64,000 bases of DNA from Anas platyrhynchos (GCF_047663525.1 NC_092588.1:106783001-106847000); one strand, 5' to 3'. Shown: positions 53,801 to 63,889, numbered from the stretch's first letter. The notes: a model not told the origin generated them from the sequence alone. Made by a program: numbers and translations.

Positions 53801-54070
53801 AAGAAAGATCAGAAAAGGAGGGAAAAGGGAGCAAAACAGCAGAGGAGGGGGGCGCACAGCCCCCCGCCGCCCCGGCCCCGCTCCCCGCCGCCCGGCACTT
53901 ACAAAGCCGTATCCCCGGGACTTGCCGGTCTGCCGGTCGGTGATGACCACCGCCTCCTCGATGTCGCCGAAGACCTCGAAGTACTTGCGCAGGCTGGAGT
54001 CGGTGGTGTGGTAGGGCAGCCCCCCGACGAAGATCTTGGTGTAGGTGGTGTCCTTCTGCGTCGTGTGCAT
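45470..54070 (-). CDS. RBM24: RNA-binding protein 24 (complete, four exons)
   Basis: RBM24 binds GU-rich RNA through one RRM. It controls muscle-specific splicing, mRNA stability and sarcomere assembly in heart and skeletal muscle. The coding join is 54070-53903, 53409-53286, 52224-52170 and 45800-45470: 678 bases, 225 residues, every intron GT/AG and all phases consistent. The N-terminus [20 protein letters not shown], the linker PRIMQPG and the segment [17 protein letters not shown] identify RBM24 rather than its paralogue RBM38. The RRM covers about residues 11-88, with RNP2 IFVGGL at 13-18 and RNP1 RGYGFVTM at 52-59. The C-terminus is rich in Ala, Tyr, Pro and Gly and ends [11 protein letters not shown]. 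Human RBM24 is 236 residues; the shortfall is mainly in poly-alanine runs. Differences from the human RRM as I recall it are few (for example Ala25 to Ser, Glu36 to Asp). Confidence 0.97.
45801..52169 (-). other. RBM24: RBM24 intron 3
   Basis: At 6.4 kb this is the longest intron of the gene. Its donor is GTAAGT at 52169 and its acceptor CAG at 45801. It carries A/T homopolymers (for example 46151-46177, 50222-50240 and 50822-50836) but no CR1 copy that I can recognise, although both flanks of the gene carry them. No further exon was supported. Confidence 0.85.
52170..52224 (-). CDS. RBM24: RBM24 coding exon 3
   Basis: This is a 55-bp exon too short to stand out as an open frame. In gene sense it lies between TTGGTAG and GTAAGT. 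It encodes [17 protein letters not shown] with split glycines at both ends (codons 98 and 116). The peptide matches RBM24 exactly as recalled. It was located by translating the region between the RRM exon and the C-terminal exon. Confidence 0.95.
52225..53285 (-). other. RBM24: RBM24 intron 2
   Basis: 1.06 kb, donor GTGAGG and acceptor TAG. It contains a short CA repeat at about 52393-52411. Open frames inside it show no homology. Confidence 0.88.
53286..53409 (-). CDS. RBM24: RBM24 coding exon 2 (second half of RRM)
   Basis: 124 bp, acceptor CTTCCCCAG and donor GTGAGG in gene sense. It encodes residues 57-97 plus one base of Gly98: [18 protein letters not shown], then [19 protein letters not shown] and IMQP. 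This contains the last residues of RNP1 and the final helix and strand of the RRM. It is essentially identical to the RBM24/RBM38 consensus, with the Ile-Met-Gln-Pro ending specific to RBM24. Confidence 0.97.
53410..53902 (-). other. RBM24: RBM24 intron 1 with long purine-pyrimidine tract
   Basis: 493 bp, donor GTAAGT, acceptor CAG. More than a third of it is a GA/GAAA/GGAAA tract on the plus strand (53654-53832), so the pre-mRNA is C/U-rich there. Read-through of exon 1 into this intron generates long artefactual frames. Confidence 0.9.
53654..53832. repeat. Polypurine (GGAAA/GAAA/GA)n tract
   Basis: About 180 bp with almost only A and G on the plus strand, including two pure GA dinucleotide runs near 53733-53752 and 53775-53793. 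It lies within RBM24 intron 1. Confidence 0.93.
53903..54070 (-). CDS. RBM24: RBM24 coding exon 1 (start codon, first half of RRM)
   Basis: 168 bp, 56 codons, from ATG at 54070-54068 to the GTAAGT donor. It encodes the N-terminus and RRM strands 1-3, ending at Phe56 inside RNP1. The start is chosen because [10 protein letters not shown] is the known RBM24 N-terminus. A longer in-frame extension from an upstream ATG at 54106 ([12 protein letters not shown]) is open and cannot be formally excluded. It has the base composition of the GC-rich 5' UTR and no counterpart in the family as I know it. Confidence 0.95.
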
Positions 54071-54297
54071 CTTCCGCCCGGCCCCGCGGGGCGCCGCGCT
54101 CCGCACCCAGGGGTGGCGGCCGGGGCGAGCCCCCCGCTGCCCGCTGAGCCCCTCGCCTCCGCTCCCCCTGCTCCCGGCTCGCCGGCCCCCTCTCTCCCGG
54201 CCCTCCCGGCTCCCCCCGGCACCCGGCTAAGGGGCCAGTCCCTCTCGGAGCTGCCTCCTCCCTCCCGAGCCTCCGGGGCTCTCGGGGTCGGCGGCGG

Positions 54298-54474
54298 GAG
54301 GAAGAAGAGGAGGAGGAGGAGGAGAGGCACCGGGAGCCGGCAGGAGCAGCGGCTGGCAGGGCAGAGCAGCGCACAGCACAGCGGCACAGAGCGCGGGGCC
54401 TCCCCCCCCCTAAAAGGCACCGGGTCGGGCACTCTCGGTTCCTCCTCCTCCTCCTCCTCCTCCTTCTCCTCCTC
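54298..54474. repeat. Inverted AGG/CCT triplet tracts flanking 115 bp
   Basis: An AGG-rich tract at 54298-54325 and a CCT-rich tract at 54441-54474 are complementary over roughly 25 bases. They lie in the RBM24 5' flank or 5' UTR. Confidence 0.8.
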
Positions 54475-54530
54475 GCAGGGGCGGGGACGGCGGCAGCCCG
54501 GCCCCCCCGGGGCTGGCACACAGCTGGTGG

Positions 54531-54549
54531 CAACAGCTGGATGCCCCCC
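54531..54549. promoter_or_regulatory. RBM24: Paired CAGCTG E-boxes
   Basis: Two CAGCTG hexamers start 13 bp apart, about 460-480 bp upstream of the RBM24 ATG. CAGCTG is a preferred MyoD/myogenin E-box. Function is inferred, not shown. Confidence 0.4.
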
Positions 54550-55421
54550 GCACGCCGGGACCCCCGGGCTGAGGGGCTGCTCCGGGAACGGGGGGAGCCC
54601 AAAATGGGGCTGCGAGACCCCCGAGAGCCGCTTGGGCTCGGGTGGATGAAGGGGACCCCGGGGGAGTCACCGCGGAGAGCATCGCGTGGTTGCACCCCCA
54701 GCTGAGACCCCAGCCCCTCGGTCCTGTGCCCCCGGGGGGGCAAAGCTGGGGTGCTGGGGTGGTGCTGGTGGCTGCTTGTTGCTCTGGGCACAGGGAGAGA
54801 GGAATTGGGGAAGCTGCTTCCCTCCTCTTTCCCTCCTGGAGGAACAAGAACCGGGCAGGACCCCGAGGAACAAAAGAGAGGAGGCCTGCGGGACACGGAG
54901 GGCTGTGGGAGCCGGGGGGGAGGGAGGCTCACAGGGCGGCAGGAAGGATGGGAGGAAGGTTAAGGACTGGAGAAAACAGATGTGCACATGTGTATGGGCT
55001 TCTGGGCCATTCCCTCGTGGTCAAGGAGTCTTGGTAAGCGCTGGTGTCTTGTTTTCCTCCTTCTCCTAGTGCTTTTGGCTGTTGGGCTTTTTTCCTATGG
55101 AGTCCCTTGTAAAAAAGAGCACCGGTTTGCAAAAGGGACTTTGACAAAACTTTTCAGCCCCTCCAGTGCCAAACCTTACCCGTAATGACAACACTTACCC
55201 CTAGACTCAGGCTCTGCTTGCCCCATTTCTAACCTTGGCCTCATCTGATTTTTTTCAGCAGCCTTTGTCCTAGCTCTAATGACCTGTACAGCACCTAGGC
55301 CATGCTGTCACTAAAATAGCCCCAGACCCTACCTGAGCCTTAAGGTTGTCTAGATTAAATCATGTGGGTTAGTATGTTAGCACTAACTGAGAGTCAAGCC
55401 TAGCAACACTAGCAGCATCTT

Positions 55422-55668
55422 GAGACATGAAAGGCTGAGAGCTGGGGTGTTTTAGCCTCGAAATGAGGAGGCCCAAAGAGAATCTTATCAATGTGCATAA
55501 ATACCTGATGGGAGGTTGCAATGAAGACAGAGCCAGGCTCTTTTCAGTGGTGCCCAGTGCCAGGACAAGAGGCCAGGGGCACAAACCAGAGCACAGGAGG
55601 TTCTGTCTAAACACCAGGCAGCACCTCTGTGCTGTGCGGGTGATGGAGCGCTGGCACAGGTTGCCCTG
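55422..55668 (+). mobile_element. Internal CR1 LINE fragment
   Basis: Plus-oriented CR1 sequence upstream of the usual tail. It contains GGCTGAGAGCTGGGGTGTT, CTTATCAATGTGCATAAATA, AGCCAGGCTCTTTTCAGTGG and GCGGGTGATGGAGCGCTGG. It lacks the 3' terminal repeat, so it is a deleted copy. It lies upstream of RBM24. Confidence 0.92.
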
Positions 55669-55669
55669 A

Positions 55670-57097
55670 AGTGACCTGAACTTAAATAGTAACCCAGCTA
55701 AAGGTGTCCATCCTCCCCAGAGCACTACAGCACACGCCACTTAGGACAGTTAACTTCTCAGCCCCTTGTGGGCCCAAAGGATGAACTTTGCCTAAAACCA
55801 AGCACAGCCCATCACATTCCCTGTTCCTTGCTGTGCCCAGCACTCCTGCTTGTCTTGTGGTGTTTGCAGGAAAGGTGAATAAACCTCGTTTTGCAGGCAT
55901 TACACAAACTGTTGCATTAAGGCCAGCAAAGCAACTCTTGCCTATCCCAGAAGTGCATTGCAGCTGTATTGAGGAATTTGCCTCTTTCATCCCAAACAGA
56001 TCTTTATTCTCTTGCCCAGCAATCCTCACTTGCCATAGCTTGATATTTTATGGCTATCTACATCAGCTGTTTTCCAAATATCATCAGCCTTCTACAGTCA
56101 CCTAATGCTAGCAGATCTTCAGCACAAAGGTTCCTTCTAACACGAAACACATCATCATATCTCGTCCAATAGAGTGGCTTTCAGAAATCAGTTCTCAGCT
56201 TAACTTGCCCCTAGAATCCAGTAACAAATACAGTTTGTTTACCATAATTTATTAACGACTTCATACAGTCAATGGTAAGATGCTCGTACCAGACCTGTGG
56301 ACTTTATGGGTTCCAGGGATAAACAGAACATTTGAACTGCCTTGATGTCTTTAATCTCAGATCCCACTTTGGCAGCTAAGTGCTCTTCCCATCCCCCTTG
56401 TCCAAGTTCCCTCTCCAAACCCACAGCTGCCTGCTGTAAAACTTGGTAACCTATGCCTTCCTCTAGCATAATTCAAGAAATTCTTCCCTGCCCACAATTT
56501 TAAGTGCGATGCATCTACCCAGGCTGGTGGTAGTCCTCTTCCCAGTCTTCTAGCCCATAGATCCTGCAGCAATAGATGGAGCCAATCAGTCCCACCAGTT
56601 CCAAATTGTATCCATGGCCCAACAAAAAATTGATCCTAAGTGGAAGATTGGTGATTTTGACTGACCTAATCTAAAACAGCCTGTCTTCCAGGATGCAGAA
56701 ACAAAACTTAACTTTCCGTATCTATATCCCAATAAAGGGTGTACTTCTTACATTTAGCTAGGGTTCACCAGGCAGACCTTACACTAGCCTGAGTCCTTAT
56801 GTTGCAAATCAAAACACAGCCGCAGTTACATCATTAACTTGAGGTCCAGGAAGCATGTTTTAATGAAAAAAACACAGCTGATTTCCCTCAGATGTCACCA
56901 ATCTTCTTACAATTTTGGCAGCTTTACAGGTTCCTGTAATGAACAAGCCTTCCCTGGCCCTTCTCTCCTAAGGTGCAGATGTGATTCCAACCAACTAACC
57001 ACAGCCTTCGACAAAGAAAGGTCACCCCCATGGCAATAGACTTGTCTTGTACTACAACTCTACTGCTGCAGACCTACAGACTCCACAAGAACAAAAA
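55670..57097. other. Intergenic region upstream of RBM24
   Basis: No gene was recognised. Composition is moderately C-rich on the plus strand. Open frames at 55682-56105 and 56269-56572 overlap on opposite strands and show no homology. Confidence 0.55.
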
Positions 57098-57247
57098 ATA
57101 TATCTTCAGCCTGTTGTGTCCCACACCTGTTTTAATCATGACTTTAAAATTTAGTCAAGCAAAGCTTTCTTGATTTTTTTTTCCCAGCCAGTACTGTTTC
57201 TGCTTTCTCTGCTCCATCGTCTTTTCTGCTATATCTATCTTCTCTAA
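57098..57247 (+). repeat. Direct repeat A, copy 1 (150 bp)
   Basis: It begins ATATATCTTCAGCCTG and ends TATCTTCTCTAA. It is repeated at 58071-58217 with a few mismatches and small indels, on either side of the 57246-58077 block. Confidence 0.9.
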
Positions 57248-58077
57248 GACCCCAGAAGGGTAGTTCCTTCAGATTATATCCACCTCAGGTATGTTCTGGC
57301 CTGATTAGGGCTTGTGGTTTTGCGCCGTGGGTCAGGGTTCAGCACTGTGAAGCCCGAAGGGCAAGGTTCATCTGTAGAGCCCGGAGGTACCACAGGAAAC
57401 TGACGAAGTCATGAATCCTGAGAGGGGGACGTGTGACTCAGCTTGCTGCCAGACCGTTGGGTTTTGAGATGTAAAGGTGTAGATTGTACAGCTTTTATTG
57501 CCCTGCGGTGAGTTCTGCGGGCAAGTATACCACAGTGATTATCTTGGGTGCTTGTGATAATATTTGTTTTGTGTTTTGGAAGGGGATGAATCACTGTTAG
57601 AGATCAGGTTGTGGCTTTGCGATGCAGGTGTGGAAGAAAGAGGCTTATTCCTATGTCCTCCAAATGTTGCAGCAGTGATGCCACTGGTGGAAGTGTGACA
57701 ATTCAGGCAAGCAGTGAGAACGTGTGGAAAGAGGGGTGTATATGTAGAGCATTCCTGGGAGAGGTGACAAACTGGGGTTCCTGAGCCCATAAAGAGATTT
57801 GAAAACCGAACCTGGGTCAACCATGCTGCTGTAAGCACCACAAACAGGAGACCACTGAAAACCAGAGAGAAGTATCGGTCCAGTAGGTGACTACTTTGCT
57901 AGATTCAGGATCTCAGTTTTGAATCCAAGTAAAACGTGGGCACCTGGGCACCTAGGTCCTGCTTCATTCTTTGATGTAACTGTGAACCTCTACCAGGGAT
58001 GTAGTGAATGGTCGTTAAATACTACTGTGGCTGACGATTGCCTTCTACATAATTTTAATGGCTGTTATAAATATATC
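57246..58077. repeat. Duplicated block B, copy 1 (832 bp)
   Basis: It is about 95-96% identical by eye to 59660-60391, over its whole length except for about 100 bp at 57935-58035 missing from the other copy. It starts AAGACCCCAGA and ends TATAAATATATC. On the minus strand it has an open frame (57841-57539, no ATG at its listed start) and, further on, an AATAAAAG hexamer context. I could not assign it to a known repeat family. Confidence 0.88.
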
Positions 58078-58217
58078 CTCAGCCTGTAGTGTCCCACACC
58101 TGTTTTAATCACGACTTTAAAATTTAGTCAAGCAAAGCTTTCTGGATTTATTTTTTTCAAAGCCAGTACTGTTTCTGCTTTCTCCATCGTCTTTTCTACT
58201 CCATCTATCTTCTCTAA
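58071..58217 (+). repeat. Direct repeat A, copy 2 (147 bp)
   Basis: Second copy of the 57098-57247 sequence, joined directly to the end of block B copy 1 through a shared ATATATC. Confidence 0.9.
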
Positions 58218-59659
58218 CAGCTGAATCTCTTCTTTCTTCCTGACCATACCTTAAATCCTAGGATAATTATCCTTATTTTCCTATTCTCATCCTTGGTCTG
58301 TTTACCTAGAGTGCAGTGATCCTTTTCTAGACCCTTACAGCCTTTGCAGGAGCTGTCTCCCAGCCTACAGTAAGCCTAGCTCCTCGAGCCTCTGCTTTTC
58401 TGCACAGGAGCTGTAATTCCCCATTCTTGATTCTGTTACCTGCCTTAATCCTGCGCAGAGTTCACAGGGATGAATACCAACAGGGGCGGTTGATCTGAGC
58501 TCACTTAGGGTTAAGGAGAACTGGGGACGGCTTTCTCGCTGTCCCTTGGAAGAGCCAGGGTTCATGGATGGGCAGAAATCCTTTCAGGAGTGATTAGGGT
58601 ATGGCCACTCTTGTCCGGGCAGAAGTGATGGGCCTGACCATAATTGTGGATATTAGGGTTCTGGGCAACAGGTGTTAATAAGCTAATCAGCATCAACAAC
58701 AAGAGTGGTGCTGGCTGGTGTGTAATGAGTTTAAGATACTTTTGTGGCAGAGAGCACACTCAGGGTTTGGTCAGGATTAGCTTTTGGAGGCTCTTGCAAA
58801 CAGAAGAAATGACAACAGATCTTCAACTGCTTGTGTCCTAGAAAGTAGCTATCATCCATTCCATACGACCTCTTCCTTTCAAGAACAACCATCAACTTAG
58901 TTTATAGTTCCCACAGAATTCTGAAATTCGACTCTCAGCCCTAGCACTAGCCTTGACTCAGGACAGTCATCCAAGCACAACCATCCAAGCCCAAGCTGTT
59001 GCTCATTAGATTTCCCTGTGGACTAGCCTCGTCCTATCTCAGTGGCTCCTGCAGGATTCGTATACAATATCAGCAGTCCTTGCTCTTCTTTTTTCTAACC
59101 TTAAGCTGAAACTACCAACGGGACCACAGCCTTTGGAACCCACTGGTTCTAGGATGACAGTTCTGTAACCTCATTTCTCAGACACCTTAATCCCAATCTT
59201 TAATCTAGCCACAGTTTAATTTAAAAGAGGGATCGTGTCCAATTTTACCAGCACCATCCCCCTTCTCGTTTGATATTTCATACAGGATTAAGATGGTCAT
59301 AATTCTCCATCCAGTTCTCCCTCAAGCCCTAGTTTGCCCCTAAAATGAACACTGACTGTAGCCTTTACACAAGAATTATTACTGCTGTGATCCAAAGCAG
59401 GTTTTTTTTGTTTGTTTGTTTTTCCCGATTCTATCAGACTAACACATTCTCTTTTCTAAAACCAGGAGAGGTGTTAACCCTGGCCATTAACAGGTCAAAA
59501 TGTATCCTATTAAGCTGTGCTACAGCCATTCTACTACTGCATTAGCATCCTCAATTTAGGATGGCAATTCCAGTAAAATTCAGAAATAAATACTGCTCTC
59601 ATAAACCGTACCCTAATCCCAAATATTAGGCTAGCCTTAACGCAAGGGAGGTGACCACG
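58218..59659. other. Spacer X between repeat A copy 2 and block B copy 2
   Basis: 1.44 kb with no copy between A and B on the left side. It contains scattered telomere-like hexamers and heptamers (for example TTAGGGTT near 58507, ATTAGGGT near 58596, ATTAGGGTT near 58653, and CCTAATCCC near 59610), but not as an array. No gene was recognised. Confidence 0.6.
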
Positions 59660-60391
59660 AAGACCCCAGAGGGATAGTTCCTTCAGACTTTACCCACCTC
59701 AGGTATGTTCTGGCCTGATTAGGGCTTGTGGTTTTGCACCGTGGGTCAGGGTTCAGCACTGTGAAGCCCGAAGGGCAAGGTTCATCTGCGGAGCCCGGAG
59801 GTACCACAGGAAACTGATGAAGTCATGAATCCTGAGAGGGGGACGTGTGACTCAGCTTGCTGCCAGACCGTTGGGTTTTGAGATGTAAAGGTGTAGATTG
59901 TACAGCTTTTATTGCCCTGCGGTGAGTTCTGTGGGCAAGTACACCACAGTGATTATCTTGGGTGCTTGTGAATATTTGTTTTGTGTTATGGAAGGGGATG
60001 AATCACTGCTAGGGATCGGGTTGTGGCTATGCAATGCAGGTGTGGAAGAAAGAGGCTTATTCCTATGTCCTCCAAATGCTGCAGTAGTGATGCCACTGGT
60101 GGAAGTGTGACAATTCAGGCAAGCAGTGAGAATGTGTGGATAGAGGGGTGTATATGTAGAGCATTCCTGGGAGAGATGACAAAGTGGGGTTCCTGAGCCC
60201 ATAAAGAGATTTGAAAACTGAACCTGGGTCAACCATGCTGCAGTAAGCCCCACAAACAGGAGACCACTGTAAAACCAGAGAGAAGTATCGGTCCAGTAGG
60301 TGACTACTTTGCTAGATTCAGGATCTCAGTTTTGAATCCAAGTAAAATGGATTGCCTTCTACATAATTTTAATGGCTGTTATAAATATATC
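59660..60391. repeat. Duplicated block B, copy 2 (732 bp)
   Basis: Counterpart of 57246-58077. It differs by roughly 25 substitutions, a few 1-3 base indels and the loss of the 100 bp segment. The minus-strand open frame persists (60253-59909) with a shifted C-terminus owing to a 2-base indel. Confidence 0.88.
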
Positions 60392-63300
60392 TGAAGGTGG
60401 ATGTTAAAAGGTGGTCTAATGGTTCTTTTGGAACCTAGTAACGTGACTTCATTGGAGGAAGCCCCAAAAGCTATCAGTTACAATTTCAATTAATTGTTTT
60501 TACTCAGAGATTTGTGTCTTCTTACTGTCAAGGCAAGGTAGAGCAGACAACTTGCCAGCTTACCAAATGTTGCCACTTGCTGGTATCAACGTAACTGTAT
60601 CATCGGGCTTTTTATTTATTTATGAACACCATATGCCTGTCATGTCAGAAACCAGTGGACGTCATGTGTTCATTCATTAGGTTTCTGAAAACAACAAAGA
60701 CCCCTGATTATATTGCACGCCATTCATTCCCGCTGGTGCTTTATTTCGGTGAATAACAAAGGCCTGCAGAACATTCCGTACTCCATCACGTAAACGCGGT
60801 TGGAATTTCTCTATATATTTATATATACGTATATACACACACTTGATTTGGTAATGCTATTATTAGGATGCTTAGGGCCTAAAATTCCACGGTTTTTATG
60901 TAGGGCTGAAAAGAGAAGTCATTATTTCTCTGTTAAACTCGTAAGATAATCACCTTGGTCAGTAAGACTTGGGTTTCTGCTGAAGTTCCATAATGGCACA
61001 GCTCCGTGAAAGCATTCAGCTAATAACATCAGACACGGCTTTGTCTTCTGATCCACCAGCCACATCCCGTTACAGCGAGGAGCAGGATGTCTAACCAGTG
61101 CTCTGCTCAGTGTACACATTACTGGGCAATAGTTGGACTGCATCTGGTAAGGCATACCCTAACAGTAAGTAGTAGGTAGTGGACCCTCATGTTCTTGAAC
61201 AGATCACAGCATGAGAAACTCAGAAACCATATCATCCTCATCATCTTGTCATTATTGCTGATATACACTCTTTATCTATGATTAGTTCTTGAATCATCAA
61301 TTCCTGCTAAAAAATTCTTAATTGGGAAAGCTCCTACCACCACTCTTCTGACCGTGTGTCCCTGTTCTAACACATTTCACCACAGGATTTATTTTTTTTT
61401 CCAAAGCCTATTAATCTTACTGTTTTCCGAAGTCCCTTTTGCTGTGGTATCTGGGCACTAATCAGCATGATGACTCCTGTAGCCTCACTATCCCCAATGA
61501 AATCACCAAATGTAGATCACCAAGGGTAGTTTCAATCCGGTGTGGACGTTCTTCCTTTAAAAGGGTGGTGGAGGAGCTAACACAAAATTTCAGTGATTCA
61601 GCAAACAAAATTCAAAGCTTGTGAAACTGTGGATGAAAGACATATTGCCTGTATATGGGGAAGTAATAGGTATGTCAGATGAAGCAGGGGTGAATGATAG
61701 CTGTACCCAGAAGGTTGAATGCATCCATAAAGGGTACTGTGAGGACATGCTGTTGGTAGGGGAACACGTGGGAAGGGTAATAGAAAAAAGAATGGAAAGG
61801 GCTTATGAATACCAAATGATTAATGCCATACTGAATAGCACTTCCCAGTGCTAGAGCAGGTCAGAAGGTAGAATGAGGCTAGTGCCTGGCACGAACTGAA
61901 TTTGTCCCACGATGGTGTAATATGGAGGGAGTGCTGACACCCGAGGCTGAACCTGCAAAATCTCAAAGCACCCACACTTGCCATGTGCCACATGTAGAGT
62001 CAGGAGAACAACAATTCATAATGTTAGCAACAAGCAAGGCAATTGTACAGGGGAAGAAATAAATGTGGATTTACAGACTAGCTGAAGCTTAGAAGTTGGA
62101 GTGTTAAAGACCAGACTCATACTTACATGTCCCGGTCACAGGCAACTAATAGACAGACACCTACACAAATGTGGAAAATCCCACTGATGTTGATTTGTGT
62201 GCCATAATAGCTGGATGACTCCAGGAGAAGCACAGCCTTCTCTATCCAACTCCTGCACACCTTTAAAATGTTTTATACCCACCCCCATCTTGACACTTGG
62301 TGGAAGAACCAGTGGTCAGAGCTGCCTGCTAAGCTGTATACTTGTAGCCTGGACTGATAGACCCACATAAATCGTTGCTTGCTTATATTTTGGATCTAAA
62401 ACAGAAAGTCCTGGTCCAAAGAATGTCACTGTGAAAAAACCTCTCAGCCAGTCTAAATTGGTGGAGCTCCACTAAAGGCAACAACTCTAAGCCCAGTTAC
62501 ATCAGGTTGCATCTGGATTTCAGTGAAGATAAGCTGGAAAAAAAAAAAAAAAAAAAAAAAAAAAAAGCAGAAATACTGGGATTCTGGTGAAAGACTAAAG
62601 CCACTAAACGCTAAGCAGTTATTATTACATGGGATTAAACTGACAGCTGACAAGCAGTATGCCAGACATTAGCCTCGTTAGTGTTCATCTGTTAGTGGGC
62701 TAGTAGAAAGGAAAAAAACAAAAGCAAAAGAAAACAAAAAACCTGGATAGGTGGAGAGGAACACAGAGAAAAGCTCATTCAAACACACGTCAGGTCCCTC
62801 TAGTTCTTAGCCATGTTGGAGGAGTGCTACTGGGGAAAGTCCTTAGTGAACAACTAATTACCTGTCACACGAACATCCCAGTACTGCAGCTCTGGATCCA
62901 GGAATTGGCTTCTGTGTGGCCTCGTATGCTCTCAGTCCTCCAGAGAAGTGACTTGCACATTCTTGTCGGGGAGCTGAAAGGCTCTGATTTACGGCCTGGA
63001 GATACCACATCCTCATTTGCCAAGTTCAAGCCAACACTTCTTTTAGCAGGATTTAGTTCCTCTTGCACCACTTGTCTTGGGGAAACTGAGTTTGCAAACA
63101 ACCTAGCTTTCATTGAACCACTGAGGCAATCAAACAGGGGCCAAAATGTGCCCTTACTTACTTTACATGAGGAGAAAAAGGGAGGTTTTGGTGTTCCTCA
63201 GTCCTTGCCCAGTGACATGACTGATAATCCCAGCTCAAGCAGAGAAAGGGAGGATAAACTGCTCCACAGCCCTTCCCTTTCCCTTGAAGACATCCAGGGC

Positions 63301-63889
63301 AAGAAGGAAGAAGAAAGGATGGAGTAAATTTGTGCTCTGGCTTCTTCACCCAGTCTTGAGCTGTCAGAGTGGAGGAGTCCCTCACACACTGCCTCGGACA
63401 CTCAGACTAGCGCTTGGCAAGGGCTGGAAGGGAGAGTTTAGGAGAGCACATGGGCTTTACCCACAGGTCATCCTTCTTACACGCTGTCCTCTCTCAGGAA
63501 AAACAACTTTGCTAGCCTCACCCATACTGCTCTGGTGAGGTGTGTTGTAGGAGTACGTAGCTTGTTTACTCGCTCAGCCACGTTCCCTGATCCAAAGGTA
63601 TCAAATGTTGCTCTCAAGTATTTTTAGTCTGAGCTCCTTACTATCCAGTTTACTTTACGTGGTTTCCTTGACTAAAATTAGTTCTGAGACAACAACAGCT
63701 TTTAGGTGACTACTTCTGGATTAATATGATTTGTTGAAAAAAAGCAGCAAATTTTATTGGTTGTTTGGTGCTTCCATTCCGGAAGGATTTTACAGAGATT
63801 TACTGCCCTGTGCTGGGTCTCACTCCTGCTGTGGTGGTACAGTTGTTCTCCACTGTGACACAGCATTTTATCCTTTCTGGTTCAGAGAT
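60392..63889. other. Intergenic region, right end
   Basis: No gene was supported. Simple sequences are an AT-rich run near 60814-60842, an A29 homopolymer at 62538-62566 and A-rich DNA near 62709-62742. An open frame of 167 codons at 62824-63327 has no recognisable family, splice context or promoter. No STMND1 exon was found. Confidence 0.55.
62538..62566. repeat. A29 homopolymer
   Basis: Uninterrupted run of about 29 A. No retroposed coding sequence was recognised upstream of it. Confidence 0.95.

Larger units (their letters stand above)
53850..54750 (-). promoter_or_regulatory. RBM24: RBM24 promoter CpG island
   Basis: GC-rich sequence dense in CpG covers exon 1, the 5' UTR and the upstream flank. 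No TATA box is evident. Features upstream of the ATG in gene sense are CAGCTG E-boxes at 54531-54536, 54544-54549 and 54699-54704, and a near-CArG sequence CCTTTTAGGG (one mismatch) at about 54408-54417. RBM24 (Seb4) is reported to be a direct MyoD target in Xenopus, so the E-box pair is a sensible candidate element. The transcription start cannot be fixed from sequence. Confidence 0.75.

Noticed and set aside
54068..54106. N-terminal extension of RBM24 from an upstream in-frame ATG
   Set aside because: The 12 extra residues are not part of the family N-terminus as known and reflect the GC-rich leader. The ATG at 54070 gives the conserved protein.
53633..54649. 338-codon open frame on the plus strand with a Lys/Glu/Arg-rich N-terminus
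   Set aside because: It is the GA/GAAA microsatellite and CpG island read on the antisense strand. There is no family similarity.
53439..54932. 497-codon open frame on the minus strand across the RBM24 promoter, exon 1 and intron 1
   Set aside because: Arginine-, proline- and serine-rich translation of a CpG island and purine tract. It is out of frame with the RRM and overlaps the real exon 1, so it is composition-driven.
62824..63327. 167-codon open frame on the plus strand
   Set aside because: No recognisable domain, no promoter or splice context, and an overlapping frame on the other strand. It was kept only as part of the intergenic note. RNA-seq coverage would change this.
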